DNA from: Hydrocarboniclastica marina
GTDB lineage: Bacteria; Pseudomonadota; Gammaproteobacteria; Pseudomonadales; Oleiphilaceae
Length of the DNA stretch: 64,000 bases
NCBI RefSeq assembly: GCF_004851605.1
Contig: NZ_CP031093.1
Location: 2,790,692 to 2,854,691 of the forward strand
Direction: 5' to 3'
Part shown: piece by piece, positions 28,684-37,194 of the stretch
Position numbering within the stretch: the first letter of the stretch is position 1
Layout: each line of letters starts with the position of its first letter
The notes under the pieces: generated by a model
Told to the model about the DNA's origin: nothing
The model's database searches: none
What the model saw: only the letters and a program-made list of their open reading frames with translations
Program-made: the position numbers and the translations under genes

Positions 28684-29379
28684 GTGAGCCGTGACGACTG
28701 TTCAATGCTGCCTTATAAAAACCGGACTGAAGCCGGAGAGGTTCTGGCCGAACAGTTAGCCGCAGACCGCTTTGGGCCAGAGCGGGATAGAGAGCAGGAA
28801 AACCGGCCGATCGTGCTGGCGCTCCCGCGCGGCGGGGTGCCGGTCGCGGCGGTTGTTGCCCGCAAGCTGCAGGCCGACCTAGACCTTATCCTCGTGCGCA
28901 AACTTGGCCTGCCGGGTCACGAAGAATTTGCCATGGGCGCAATCGCCAGCGGCGGTGTGCGCGTGCTCAACGACGAAGTGCTGAGCATGCACCGCGTGTC
29001 CGCCGAGGCCATTGATCAGGTTGCCCGGAAGGAAGGCGACGAGCTCAAACGCCGCGAAAGTGCCTACCGCGGCGACCGACCGTCACCAAAACTGCAGGGG
29101 CGGCACGTCATCCTGGTGGACGACGGCCTGGCAACGGGCGCGACCATGCGGGCAGCCATTGAGGTGGTCAGACGGGCATCCCCCGCGAGCATCACGCTGG
29201 CCGTGCCCCTGGCGCCAGCATCGACGCTGGCGGAAATGAAAACGGATGTTGATGACATCGTCTGCCCCGCAACCCCGAAGCCCTTTCGGGCCATTGGCTG
29301 CTGGTATAGCGATTTCGGCCAGACCACTGACAAAGAAGTTCAGGATCTGCTCAGCGAGGCCTGGCAGCAGAATCACTAA
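28684..29379 (+). CDS. Phosphoribosyltransferase-domain protein
   Basis: 231 residues of the stand-alone PRTase family. ALPRGGVPVAAVVARKL precedes the PRPP-binding loop VILVDDGLATGATMRAA (around 140-156). VRKLGLPGHEEFAMGAIASGG and the final domain with FRAIGCWYSDFGQTTDKEV are typical of this widespread group, whose substrate is unknown; it is not a pyrimidine-operon or hypoxanthine enzyme by sequence. GTG 28684 has AGGAG 8 nt upstream, better than the ATG at 28705 which lacks a ribosome site. Confidence 0.85.
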   Translation: MSRDDCSMLPYKNRTEAGEVLAEQLAADRFGPERDREQENRPIVLALPRGGVPVAAVVARKLQADLDLILVRKLGLPGHEEFAMGAIASGGVRVLNDEVLSMHRVSAEAIDQVARKEGDELKRRESAYRGDRPSPKLQGRHVILVDDGLATGATMRAAIEVVRRASPASITLAVPLAPASTLAEMKTDVDDIVCPATPKPFRAIGCWYSDFGQTTDKEVQDLLSEAWQQNH

Positions 29380-29414
29380 CGCAAACGTTCGACAAAAGAA
29401 GGAAATACCGCATC

Positions 29415-29852
29415 ATGGATGATCAGAGCACCCGAGCCGGCACCCTCAGCGCCGTGCAGGAAAGCACCCAGGTAGCGAAAGAGCACTGGCCAGGCTTCTG
29501 TCTTGGTTTCAGTACCGGCCACATGGGCTGGGCGTTGGAAGTTCGGGAAGTGGAAAGCGACGAACTTGACCACGATCCGATCCCGACCCGAAAAAGCGCG
29601 GCCCCAGCCCTCGACGGCGCATTTATCCGTCAGATCGGCTACCAGCCGGACCAGAACCTCATATGGTTCAGCTACTACCATGAAGGCTACGAGAAAGAGT
29701 GGACGCTGGAGCAACCGCAAAAGCTCAACTATGAGCGCGTGCGCGGCGATGCGAAAGAGCTGCGCATTGATCTGGCGAACGGTAGATCCGCGCTGATTCA
29801 GCTCAAGCTGGTCGATATCCCAGAACGCGTGGGCGACGATAACCGGCCTTGA
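29415..29852 (+). CDS. Small soluble protein, DUF5335-like, unknown function
   Basis: 145 residues. The pattern IGYQPDQNLIWFSYYHEGYEKEW and the acid-basic alternation after it resemble DUF5335 proteins (low confidence; pattern match only). AAGGAA precedes the ATG, 35 nt after the phosphoribosyltransferase stop, so the two are probably cotranscribed. An antisense frame (29376-30050) is longer but has random-looking content and is rejected. Confidence 0.6.
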   Translation: MDDQSTRAGTLSAVQESTQVAKEHWPGFCLGFSTGHMGWALEVREVESDELDHDPIPTRKSAAPALDGAFIRQIGYQPDQNLIWFSYYHEGYEKEWTLEQPQKLNYERVRGDAKELRIDLANGRSALIQLKLVDIPERVGDDNRP

Positions 29853-30462
29853 TCCCAGGCGGCGACTGTACAGCGTTGTGGTCCTATGTCTTCTGATTCT
29901 CGTGGATGGCTGTGCCGCTCGTGGCAGCGTGGAGGTGTAACCGTGGCGAAACATAGGTACCTCGTCTTCTTGCTGGTGCAACGTTCGCCGCTGCAGCTCT
30001 GGCACAGCGCCGCACCTGAAACTGACAAATGTTGTGCCGGCTGATCTCAACGGGTCCCCTAAAACACGAAAGAATGTTACATCTTTCTATCGCTGCAAAC
30101 GGCAGGCAACCAGCGCCCTCCAGACCCGTCCCACGCAGAGTTCCAGCGCGCGCTTTACGGATATGCAGATCGAGCCGGGTAAAACCGGGATTCAACCGGA
30201 AAAGCTCGCGTAGGGCTTCTATTTCAGCGGTTCTGCAAGCAGCGATGACACTACTCTGGAATCATTGCGATCGGGAGATGCGGGTTTTGGGGATATCAGG
30301 CCTCGATATCATTTACTCCTCTGCTCCTCTCCGTCTCGACCTAGGATGCTGTTGACGTAGCGCGGTTTGCGGCATAGGTTTACCGAAAGTTAATGGAAAT
30401 TATACGATTGTCGGGATGTGGGCATTGGCGGATCGTATACAACTGTTAGGCAGAGAAAGTGC
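29853..30462. other. Gene-poor stretch entering the accessory region
   Basis: 610 nt without a confident gene. At about 29856-29941 a frame encodes a lipoprotein-signal-like peptide (LYSVVVLCLLILVDGCAARG) that stops a few codons later and has no good start: a possible gene remnant. From about 30360 the composition turns AT-rich. Near the end lie the inverted repeat TATACGAT/ATCGTATA (30401-30439) and GTTAGGC (30445-30451). Confidence 0.45.
30401..30451. repeat. Inverted repeat plus GTTAGGC core before the HEPN gene
   Basis: TATACGAT at 30401-30408 and ATCGTATA at 30432-30439 are perfect complements over a 23-nt loop. They are followed directly by CAACT and GTTAGGC, 11 nt before the ATG at 30463. 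GTTAGGC equals the integron cassette core GTTRRRY. Whether this is a true attC/attI end, an operator or chance is not settled. Confidence 0.4.
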
Positions 30463-31119
30463 ATGAGCAGTGTTCAAGGAGAGATCCAAGCTTTTGAAGA
30501 GAAAATGGGGCTTCCCAAAGATTTTTATATGTCGCTTCTATCAGAGGGCGATTGGAGCTTTTTGATAAAACTCCACGCTCTTTTTGAAGCAGCTGCATCT
30601 CACATACTTACGATTAGGCTAGGCAACGGAAGGCTAGAAGGTCCTTTTTCTTATCTGGAGCTTAGCAATAAGAATTACGGCAAGGCCACGCTTCTCAAAG
30701 AGCTTGGAGCGATTACTGGCGATCAGAAAAAATTTATTCAAGCACTCTCAGAACTTCGCAACCAGCTCGTCCATAAAATAGGCAACGTGGCGTTCTCTCT
30801 TGATGAGCATGTCGAAAGAATGAATAAAGATCAGCTGAAGTCCTTTGCCTCGAAATTTGGGCATACCTTCGACGATCCAATGAGTATCCAAGGCCAATCT
30901 GTATCCCGAGTGAAATTTGTTAAGGAAAATCCTAAATTAGCCATTTGGGTTACGGCAAGTGACGTTCTCGCATGCATACTCGTGGAAGAGACATTTGCAG
31001 AGGTCGAAAAGGCAAAGAGGGAGCTGCTTGAGCGCCAGGCCCATATGTCGACCAAGATTTTTGAGTCGCTTAGTCTATTCAAAAGCACCGTTCAGACCGA
31101 AAACGAGCCTAACCGATAG
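30463..31119 (+). CDS. HEPN-domain protein (RX4H motif), candidate RNase
   Basis: 218 residues, mostly helical. SELRNQLVHKIG at about 97-108 holds Arg99 and His104 in the RX4H arrangement of HEPN ribonucleases. Preceding helices (FLIKLHALFEAAASHIL) fit the HEPN four-helix bundle. Many HEPN proteins are toxins or defence RNases; no MNT antitoxin gene is adjacent, so the role is open. The AT-rich codon use differs from both flanks, suggesting recent acquisition. The ATG at 30463 has AGAGAAAG upstream. GCCTAAC overlaps the end of the gene at 31107-31113. Confidence 0.7.
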   Translation: MSSVQGEIQAFEEKMGLPKDFYMSLLSEGDWSFLIKLHALFEAAASHILTIRLGNGRLEGPFSYLELSNKNYGKATLLKELGAITGDQKKFIQALSELRNQLVHKIGNVAFSLDEHVERMNKDQLKSFASKFGHTFDDPMSIQGQSVSRVKFVKENPKLAIWVTASDVLACILVEETFAEVEKAKRELLERQAHMSTKIFESLSLFKSTVQTENEPNR

Positions 31120-31160
31120 TTGCAGTTCATTCCGGGCCCGACGGCCCTCCACCGAACAGC

Positions 31161-31253
31161 CTTGTCGCCGCTTCGCTCTGCCAAGGCTGCCACTGAACAA
31201 CGGCGTTGCGGCTGTAGAAAAATCCCAGAAGTGCCAGTCGGGCTCTGTTAGAT
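31161..31253. repeat. Dispersed repeat, copy A (attC-like)
   Basis: Contains TCGCCGCTTCGC and CGTTGCGGCTGTAGAAAAA, then TCCCAGAAGTGCCAGTCGGG and CTGTTAGAT. The first part can fold (CAGCCTTG at 31158-31165 with CAAGGCTG at 31182-31189, perfect 8 bp). It shares most of these blocks with copy B at 32168-32260, and the two bracket the antitoxin-like and DinB genes. GCCTAAC (31107) and GTTAGAT (31247) could be outer core boxes of a long palindrome, but spacing is not canonical for attC. Confidence 0.5.
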
Positions 31254-31293
31254 TTTCCTCGGGCTGGTCGAAAAATTTATGAAAGGTTCCATC

Positions 31294-31563
31294 ATGCGTG
31301 ATCACTACGATTTCACTGACTCCAAGCCCAATCCTTACGCCGCGAAGCTCAAAAAGCAGGTAACCATCAGGCTGGACGAGGACACAGTCGAGTATTTCAA
31401 GCAAATGTCCGAGCGCAAAGGGATTCCCTATCAGAGCTTGCTTAACCTGTATCTTCGAGACTGTGCGGCCAATCAGGGTTCTCAAACTGCAGTGGCAGTG
31501 ATAGTTCACCAAGCAGGGCACGACGACGGCTACTACATTTGCGGCTTCGCCTCCATTCCGTAG
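31294..31563 (+). CDS. CopG/BrnA-like antitoxin, orphan
   Basis: 89 residues. DSKPNPYAAKLKKQVTIRLD, then TVEYFKQMSERKGIPYQSLLNLYLRDC, is the ribbon-helix-helix form of BrnA/CopG-type antitoxins. After RDCAANQ the usual short end is replaced by about 27 residues (AVAVIVHQAGHDDGYYICGF) not seen in typical members. ATG 31294 has AAGG at good spacing; the frame-opening ATG is 31279. No BrnT-like toxin gene flanks it. It would bind DNA as a dimer; the partner is unknown. Confidence 0.7.
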   Translation: MRDHYDFTDSKPNPYAAKLKKQVTIRLDEDTVEYFKQMSERKGIPYQSLLNLYLRDCAANQGSQTAVAVIVHQAGHDDGYYICGFASIP

Positions 31564-31604
31564 CCGCGCGTTCTGGCGGATGCTAGACCTGAGAAGGACC
31601 TCTG

Positions 31605-32147
31605 ATGAGCCTGAGAGATCACTTTGAATTGCTGGCTACCTACAATCAGAGAATGAACGCAAAGGTTTATGACGCCGCAGGTCACCTCTCTTCCACCGAT
31701 TTAGTCAAAGACCGTGGTGCCTTCTTCGGTTCCATCTTGGGAACCCTGAATCATATCCTTGTTGGTGACACTATCTGGCTCAAGCGGTTTGCTACCCATC
31801 CCTCTTGCGTTACCTCGTTGCGCGAGGTTGCTCACCTCCCAAAACCGACCAGCCTGGATCAGATAGTCTTCGACGATTTTGGACGTCTGTCTGAACACAG
31901 GATCTGGTTAGACCAGAAGATTATGGACTGGATATCTGGGCTTTCTGGCGGTGACCTGGATTTCGTTCTCAGCTATCACAACAGCAAAGGGATGCCTGCC
32001 AACAAAAGGTATTCGAGCCTGGTTCTTCATTTCTTTAATCATCAGACCCACCACCGGGGTCAGGTTTCGGCCTTGTTGTCTCAGGCGGGTATAGATATCG
32101 GGATCACTGACCTGTTGGCTCAGATTCCGGAGGAGACTCATGTATAA
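31605..32147 (+). CDS. DinB family protein
   Basis: 180 residues. The four-helix DinB/YfiT-type bundle is suggested by LLATYNQRMNAKVYDAAGHL, GTLNHILVGDTIWLKRF (His50) and the C-terminal HFFNHQTHHRGQVSALLSQAG, which supplies the second and third metal-binding His residues. Such proteins are metal-dependent transferases or hydrolases of mostly unknown substrate. AAGGA precedes the ATG. It is 41 nt downstream of the antitoxin-like gene and may be cotranscribed with it. Confidence 0.85.
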   Translation: MSLRDHFELLATYNQRMNAKVYDAAGHLSSTDLVKDRGAFFGSILGTLNHILVGDTIWLKRFATHPSCVTSLREVAHLPKPTSLDQIVFDDFGRLSEHRIWLDQKIMDWISGLSGGDLDFVLSYHNSKGMPANKRYSSLVLHFFNHQTHHRGQVSALLSQAGIDIGITDLLAQIPEETHV

Positions 32148-32167
32148 CCAGTGGCTTTTCCTGGACA

Positions 32168-32260
32168 ACTTCTTCGCCGCTTCGCGGCTACAAAATTGCC
32201 GCCAAGCTCTACGTTGGCTGTAGAAAAAGTTCCGAAACGACCAGCCGGGCGCTGTTAACC
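32168..32260. repeat. Dispersed repeat, copy B (attC-like)
   Basis: Contains TTCTTCGCCGCTTCGCGGC with the internal hairpin GCCGC-TTC-GCGGC, ACGTTGGCTGTAGAAAAAG, and CCAGCCGGGCGCTGTTAAC. Most blocks match copy A at 31161-31253 with small gaps. It begins about 20 nt after the DinB stop. Confidence 0.5.
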
Positions 32261-32326
32261 TCAAGTGCCCTGCCCTGATCCCTGACCGCTCGACCAAGCC
32301 CCATCCTGGTGCGCATATCTCATGCC

Positions 32327-32341
32327 GCACTCTTTTCGTGC
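32327..32341. promoter_or_regulatory. NtrC-type binding site upstream of urease genes
   Basis: GCAC-N7-GTGC, the dyad core of NtrC sites such as those at glnA. It lies about 85 nt upstream of the sigma-54-like -24 element and about 110 nt upstream of the inferred transcription start, a usual enhancer distance. Confidence 0.55.
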
Positions 32342-32418
32342 ACGCTCTTCGGGCTGTTGCGCAACGCATGCCTACCAAACCCCGCCGCTGTCCCCGATTT
32401 CAGGCAACTGCCCTGCTC

Positions 32419-32434
32419 TGGCACAGGTTTCGCT
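32419..32434 (+). promoter_or_regulatory. Sigma-54-like promoter of the urease operon
   Basis: TGGCAC-N5-TCGCT. All -24 bases match and the -12 GC is in register; only TT->TC differs from the consensus. Predicted transcription starts near 32445, giving a leader of about 45 nt before ureD. Confidence 0.55.
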
Positions 32435-32491
32435 AAAGGTTTAACCATACCCTTTTGAAACGCCCGATCAGCACAGGCTTATGCCCCAAAA

Positions 32492-33352
32492 ATGAGCGCG
32501 CTTGAGAAACAACCAGATCATCGCCACTGGCCGGCAAGCCTGCACCTTGAGCTGGCGCTGCGATCAGGCTGCACCCGGCTGGTGCGTAACCGCCACCTGG
32601 GGCCGCTGCGTATACAGCGCCCATTTCATCCTGAGGCCAGCGACTGCGCCCATCTCTATGTCTTGCACCCGCCAGGGGGACTGGTATCCGGCGATGACCT
32701 GCGCCTGACCGTGGACGCCGGTGTCTCCACCCGAAGCCTGATCACCACACCCTCGGCCGGGAAGATATACCACGTGGCCAGCACCGGTGAGCGGCAGCGA
32801 CAGACCACTCACATTACCCTGGCCAAGGGGAGCCAGCTTGAATGGCTGCCCCAGGACAATATCGTGTTTGATGGCGCGCTGGGCGAACTGGGGCTGCGGG
32901 TCGATCTCGCTTCAGATAGCCGCTTTTTCGGTTGGGAGATAACCTGCCTTGGGCGCGCGGCCGGTGACAAACCCTTCCGAAAAGGCGCGCTCCTGCAGCG
33001 GCTGGAACTTTATCGCAATGGTAAGCCCTGGCTGCTGGAGCGGACGCCGTTGCGCGCAACGGCCGATATTCTCAACAGCCCCTGGGGCCTTCGCGGCCAG
33101 ACTGTATTCGCGACAGCCATAGCGACCTTGACACATTTGGGCCCCGACCAGCAGAAGCATGCCCTGGAACTCGCCCGCGAGCAGCTGGGGCAGACCTGTG
33201 CCGGTGTGACACTAACCCGGGAACTGTTGATCGCCAGACTACTGGGCGACGACAGCGAAACCGTTCGTAACCAGTTGATCCGATTTTGGTGGGCGCTTCG
33301 TCCCCTGGTTTTTGATCGGCCCGCTTGCGCACCGCGCATATGGGCGACCTGA
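32492..33352 (+). CDS. ureD: Urease accessory protein UreD
   Basis: 286 residues. HLGPLRIQRPFHPE, HLYVLHPPGGLVSGDDL and TTPSAGKIYH are UreD motifs; WLPQDNIVFDGA follows. It acts with UreF and UreG in carbamylating and nickel-loading the urease active site. It is the first gene of ureDABCEFG-hupE. The ATG at 32492 has no strong ribosome site. The C-terminal WWALRPLVFDRPACAPRIWAT is normal. Confidence 0.92.
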   Translation: MSALEKQPDHRHWPASLHLELALRSGCTRLVRNRHLGPLRIQRPFHPEASDCAHLYVLHPPGGLVSGDDLRLTVDAGVSTRSLITTPSAGKIYHVASTGERQRQTTHITLAKGSQLEWLPQDNIVFDGALGELGLRVDLASDSRFFGWEITCLGRAAGDKPFRKGALLQRLELYRNGKPWLLERTPLRATADILNSPWGLRGQTVFATAIATLTHLGPDQQKHALELAREQLGQTCAGVTLTRELLIARLLGDDSETVRNQLIRFWWALRPLVFDRPACAPRIWAT

Positions 33353-33389
33353 GCCGATCATTTCCTCATTTTCTTAAAAGAGGTTCGCT

Positions 33390-33692
33390 ATGGAACTGAA
33401 TCCCCGAGAGAAGGACAAGTTGCTGCTTTTTACTGCAGCCCTGCTCGCCGAGCGCCGCAAGGCCCGGGGCGTCAAGCTCAACTATCCGGAGTCTGTCGCC
33501 TACATTTCGGCGGCCATTATGGAGGGCGCGCGGGATGGCAGAACCGTCGCGGAAATGATGGATTACGGGCGCACCCTGCTGAGCCGTGAAGATGTCATGG
33601 AGGGCATCCCGGAGCTTATTCCAGAGGTACAGGTAGAGGCCACATTCCCGGACGGCACCAAGCTCGTTACCGTTCACCAGCCCATTCCATAA
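33390..33692 (+). CDS. ureA: Urease gamma subunit
   Basis: 100 residues, the small structural subunit. [21 protein letters not shown] and [22 protein letters not shown] are near-invariant. AAGAGG lies about 6 nt upstream of the ATG, 37 nt after ureD. Confidence 0.95.
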   Translation: MELNPREKDKLLLFTAALLAERRKARGVKLNYPESVAYISAAIMEGARDGRTVAEMMDYGRTLLSREDVMEGIPELIPEVQVEATFPDGTKLVTVHQPIP

Positions 33693-33749
33693 GCAGGATC
33701 GGTGGTAGCGCAGCAAATGCCAGCCGCGCACCCACTGGAGGAGAAGCAG

Positions 33750-34064
33750 ATGATTCCCGGAGAAATCGAAGTGGCCCCCGGCGAGCTCGAAATCAATGCC
33801 GGCCTCGACACCGTGACGCTGAAAGTGGCCAATAGCGGTGATCGGCCCATACAGGTGGGTTCCCACTATCACTTTGCCGAAACCAACCCCGCCCTCCAGT
33901 TCGACCGCGGGCAGGCCCGGGGCTGTCGGCTCGACATCGCGGCTGGGACCGCGGTGAGGTTCGAGCCCGGCCAGACCCGCACAGTTGACCTGGTTGCCCT
34001 TGCCGGAGAGCGCAGGGTTTTCGGGTTTCGCGGTGATGTCATGGGTTCGCTCGAGAAGGAATAA
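33750..34064 (+). CDS. ureB: Urease beta subunit
   Basis: 104 residues: [63 protein letters not shown] 33750 follows GGAGGAG. A GTG-initiated frame from 33702 is longer but breaks the family start. It precedes ureC by 5 nt. Confidence 0.95.
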   Translation: MIPGEIEVAPGELEINAGLDTVTLKVANSGDRPIQVGSHYHFAETNPALQFDRGQARGCRLDIAAGTAVRFEPGQTRTVDLVALAGERRVFGFRGDVMGSLEKE

Positions 34065-34069
34065 ACACG

Positions 34070-35753
<1,684 letters not shown>

Positions 35754-35773
<20 letters not shown>

Positions 35774-35825
35774 AGCGGTAGTTTTTATTCTGAAGCGGTA
35801 CTTTCTAATTTAAAGCGGCCCTTTT
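35754..35825 (+). repeat. 20-bp tandem repeat across the ureC stop codon
   Basis: The unit AGCGGTACTTTTTATTCTGA occurs at 35754-35773 (last codons and stop of ureC), 35774-35793 (one change) and 35794-35813 (several changes), with a partial copy to 35825. It fills the space between ureC and the ribosome site of ureE. Confidence 0.9.
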
Positions 35826-35834
35826 GGAGAACAG

Positions 35835-36398
35835 ATGCTGCAACTGACTGAAAGACTCGAACACTGGCAAAACAAGGACGCGCACGAGCCCATCGACGAA
35901 CTCTGCCTGCCCTTTGAGCTGCGCAAGCGGGGCCGATTGCGGGCGAAGACGCAGAGCGGACGCGAAGTTGGCCTGTTCCTTAACCGTGGCCAGGTCCTGG
36001 TGACCGGCGATCTGCTCCGGGCGGCAAGCGGCGAACTGATTCGGGTCGTGTCCGCGCCAGAGACCGTGGTGACGGCGCTGGCTGGGGATCCCCTGCAATT
36101 TGCCAAGGTCTGCTATCACCTCGGCAATCGCCATGTTCCGCTCCAGATCGGGCCGCAGTGGCTCCGGCTCCAGCCAGATCACGTACTGGAAGCCCTGATC
36201 GAGCGTTTCGGGCTGAAACTGGTGCGCGAGGAAGCCCCGTTCGAACCTGAGAACGGGGCCTATGGCGGCCAGGGCCATTCCGGCCAGCACAGCCATAGCC
36301 ATAGCCATAGCCATAGCCATAGCCATAGCCATGCTGGCGCTCATAGCCACAGCCACGAACCGGACAGCGGAACAGACCATGCTGGTCACAGCCATTAA
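35835..36398 (+). CDS. ureE: Urease accessory nickel-binding protein UreE
   Basis: 187 residues. The N-terminal peptide-binding domain is followed by the metal-binding domain with VCYHLGNRHVPLQI. The tail after about 145 is a His-rich stretch of alternating His-Ser (seven or more pairs) and further His, typical of nickel-storing UreE. GGAGA lies before ATG 35835. The His-Ser tract is coded by a 6-bp microsatellite. The 3' end overlaps ureF. Confidence 0.93.
   Translation: MLQLTERLEHWQNKDAHEPIDELCLPFELRKRGRLRAKTQSGREVGLFLNRGQVLVTGDLLRAASGELIRVVSAPETVVTALAGDPLQFAKVCYHLGNRHVPLQIGPQWLRLQPDHVLEALIERFGLKLVREEAPFEPENGAYGGQGHSGQHSHSHSHSHSHSHSHAGAHSHSHEPDSGTDHAGHSH
36291..36332 (+). repeat. Hexanucleotide microsatellite in ureE
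   Basis: Seven perfect copies of AGCCAT (42 nt) code for the His-Ser tract of UreE. In-frame copy changes would alter tail length without frameshift. Confidence 0.95.
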
Positions 36399-37113
36399 TC
36401 AGGCGACTGCTGGCGTGGGTGAGCCGGGGATTCAGGCCGCGCCCGGGCTTACCGACCTCGCCTTACTCCAGCTCCTGAGACTGGTCAGCCCGTCCCTGCC
36501 CATAGGTGGGTTCGCCTGGTCCCAGGGCCTTGAGTACGCCATCGATAGCGGCGTGCTCACCGGGGCGGAGCAAATCGGCAACTGGCTCGAAGGGGTTATG
36601 AGAAACAATCTGACCCACCTGGACCTGCCGCTGATCTTGCGATTGCACCAGGCGGCCGAGGATGGGGAGCGGGCGAAGCTGGAGCACTGGAATGACTTTA
36701 TCCTCGCCTGCCGGGAAACCCACGAGCTTTACCAGGAGGACATTCAGCTCGGTGCGGCACTTTACCGGCTGCTCGCCAGTCTGGACAGCCCGACGCTGGG
36801 CAGCGGTTTCCGGCCGGTGAGCATGCTCTGCGGGTTCGCCGAAACCGGTGCCGGGCACAACATACCGGCTGAGACTTGCGCCTTGGGCTGGCTCTGGAGC
36901 TGGCTTGAGAACCAGCTGACAGTGGCAAGCAAAACCCTGCCGCTGGGTCAGACCGATGTACAGAAACTACTTCAGCGGCTGATTCCTGCCTTACCGGGCT
37001 GCGTGGCCGTCGCCAAAGGTGTTGCGGATGAGGATCTGGGGACGTCGTTTCCCGGCTTCACAATGAACAGCGCCTGGCACGAAACACAGTATTCGAGGCT
37101 CTTTCGCTCGTAG
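36379..37113 (+). CDS. ureF: Urease accessory protein UreF
   Basis: 244 residues. LLRLVSPSLPIGGFAWSQGLEYAID is the UreF N-terminal core, and MNSAWHETQYSRLFRS the conserved end. ATG 36379 overlaps the last 20 nt of ureE. The frame is open further to 36262, but there it reads as Ala-Ile repeats out of the microsatellite, so that part is not coding. Stop codon lies in the left arm of a long hairpin. Confidence 0.93.
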   Translation: MLVTAINQATAGVGEPGIQAAPGLTDLALLQLLRLVSPSLPIGGFAWSQGLEYAIDSGVLTGAEQIGNWLEGVMRNNLTHLDLPLILRLHQAAEDGERAKLEHWNDFILACRETHELYQEDIQLGAALYRLLASLDSPTLGSGFRPVSMLCGFAETGAGHNIPAETCALGWLWSWLENQLTVASKTLPLGQTDVQKLLQRLIPALPGCVAVAKGVADEDLGTSFPGFTMNSAWHETQYSRLFRS

Positions 37114-37151
37114 CTATCTCGTCCCCCTAGCCGGGACGGGATAGCTACGAG
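37107..37151 (+). promoter_or_regulatory. Strong stem-loop between ureF and ureG
   Basis: CTCGTAGCTATC..GTCCC pairs with GGGAC..GATAGCTACGAG: a 19-bp stem with one G-T-type change and a 7-nt loop. The ureF stop TAG (37111-37113) is inside. No T-run follows, so it is more likely an RNA processing or stability element than a terminator. Confidence 0.75.
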
Positions 37152-37194
37152 CCACCACTTGAACTCAGTCAACAGATCAGTAAGAGGCAGCACT

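Larger units (their letters stand above)
32148..32491. other. Gap between the DinB gene and the urease operon
   Basis: 344 nt. The first third holds repeat copy B; the rest holds a candidate NtrC site and a sigma-54-like promoter for ureD (both listed separately). No coding sequence was recognised. Confidence 0.6.

Noticed and set aside
29376-30050. 224-codon antisense frame over the DUF5335-like gene
   Set aside because: The plus-strand gene has a ribosome site, good spacing after its neighbour and a protein-like sequence; the antisense product does not.
30401-32260. Full integron call
   Set aside because: No integrase gene, and the core-box spacing of the long palindrome at copy A is not canonical; kept only as a candidate.
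36291-36332. Microsatellite as a phase-variation switch of ureF by frameshift
   Set aside because: The unit is 6 bp, so slippage keeps the frame; only tail length can change.
36262-36378. Upstream extension of ureF
   Set aside because: It reads Ala-Ile repeats through the ureE microsatellite; UreF families start near the ATG at 36379.
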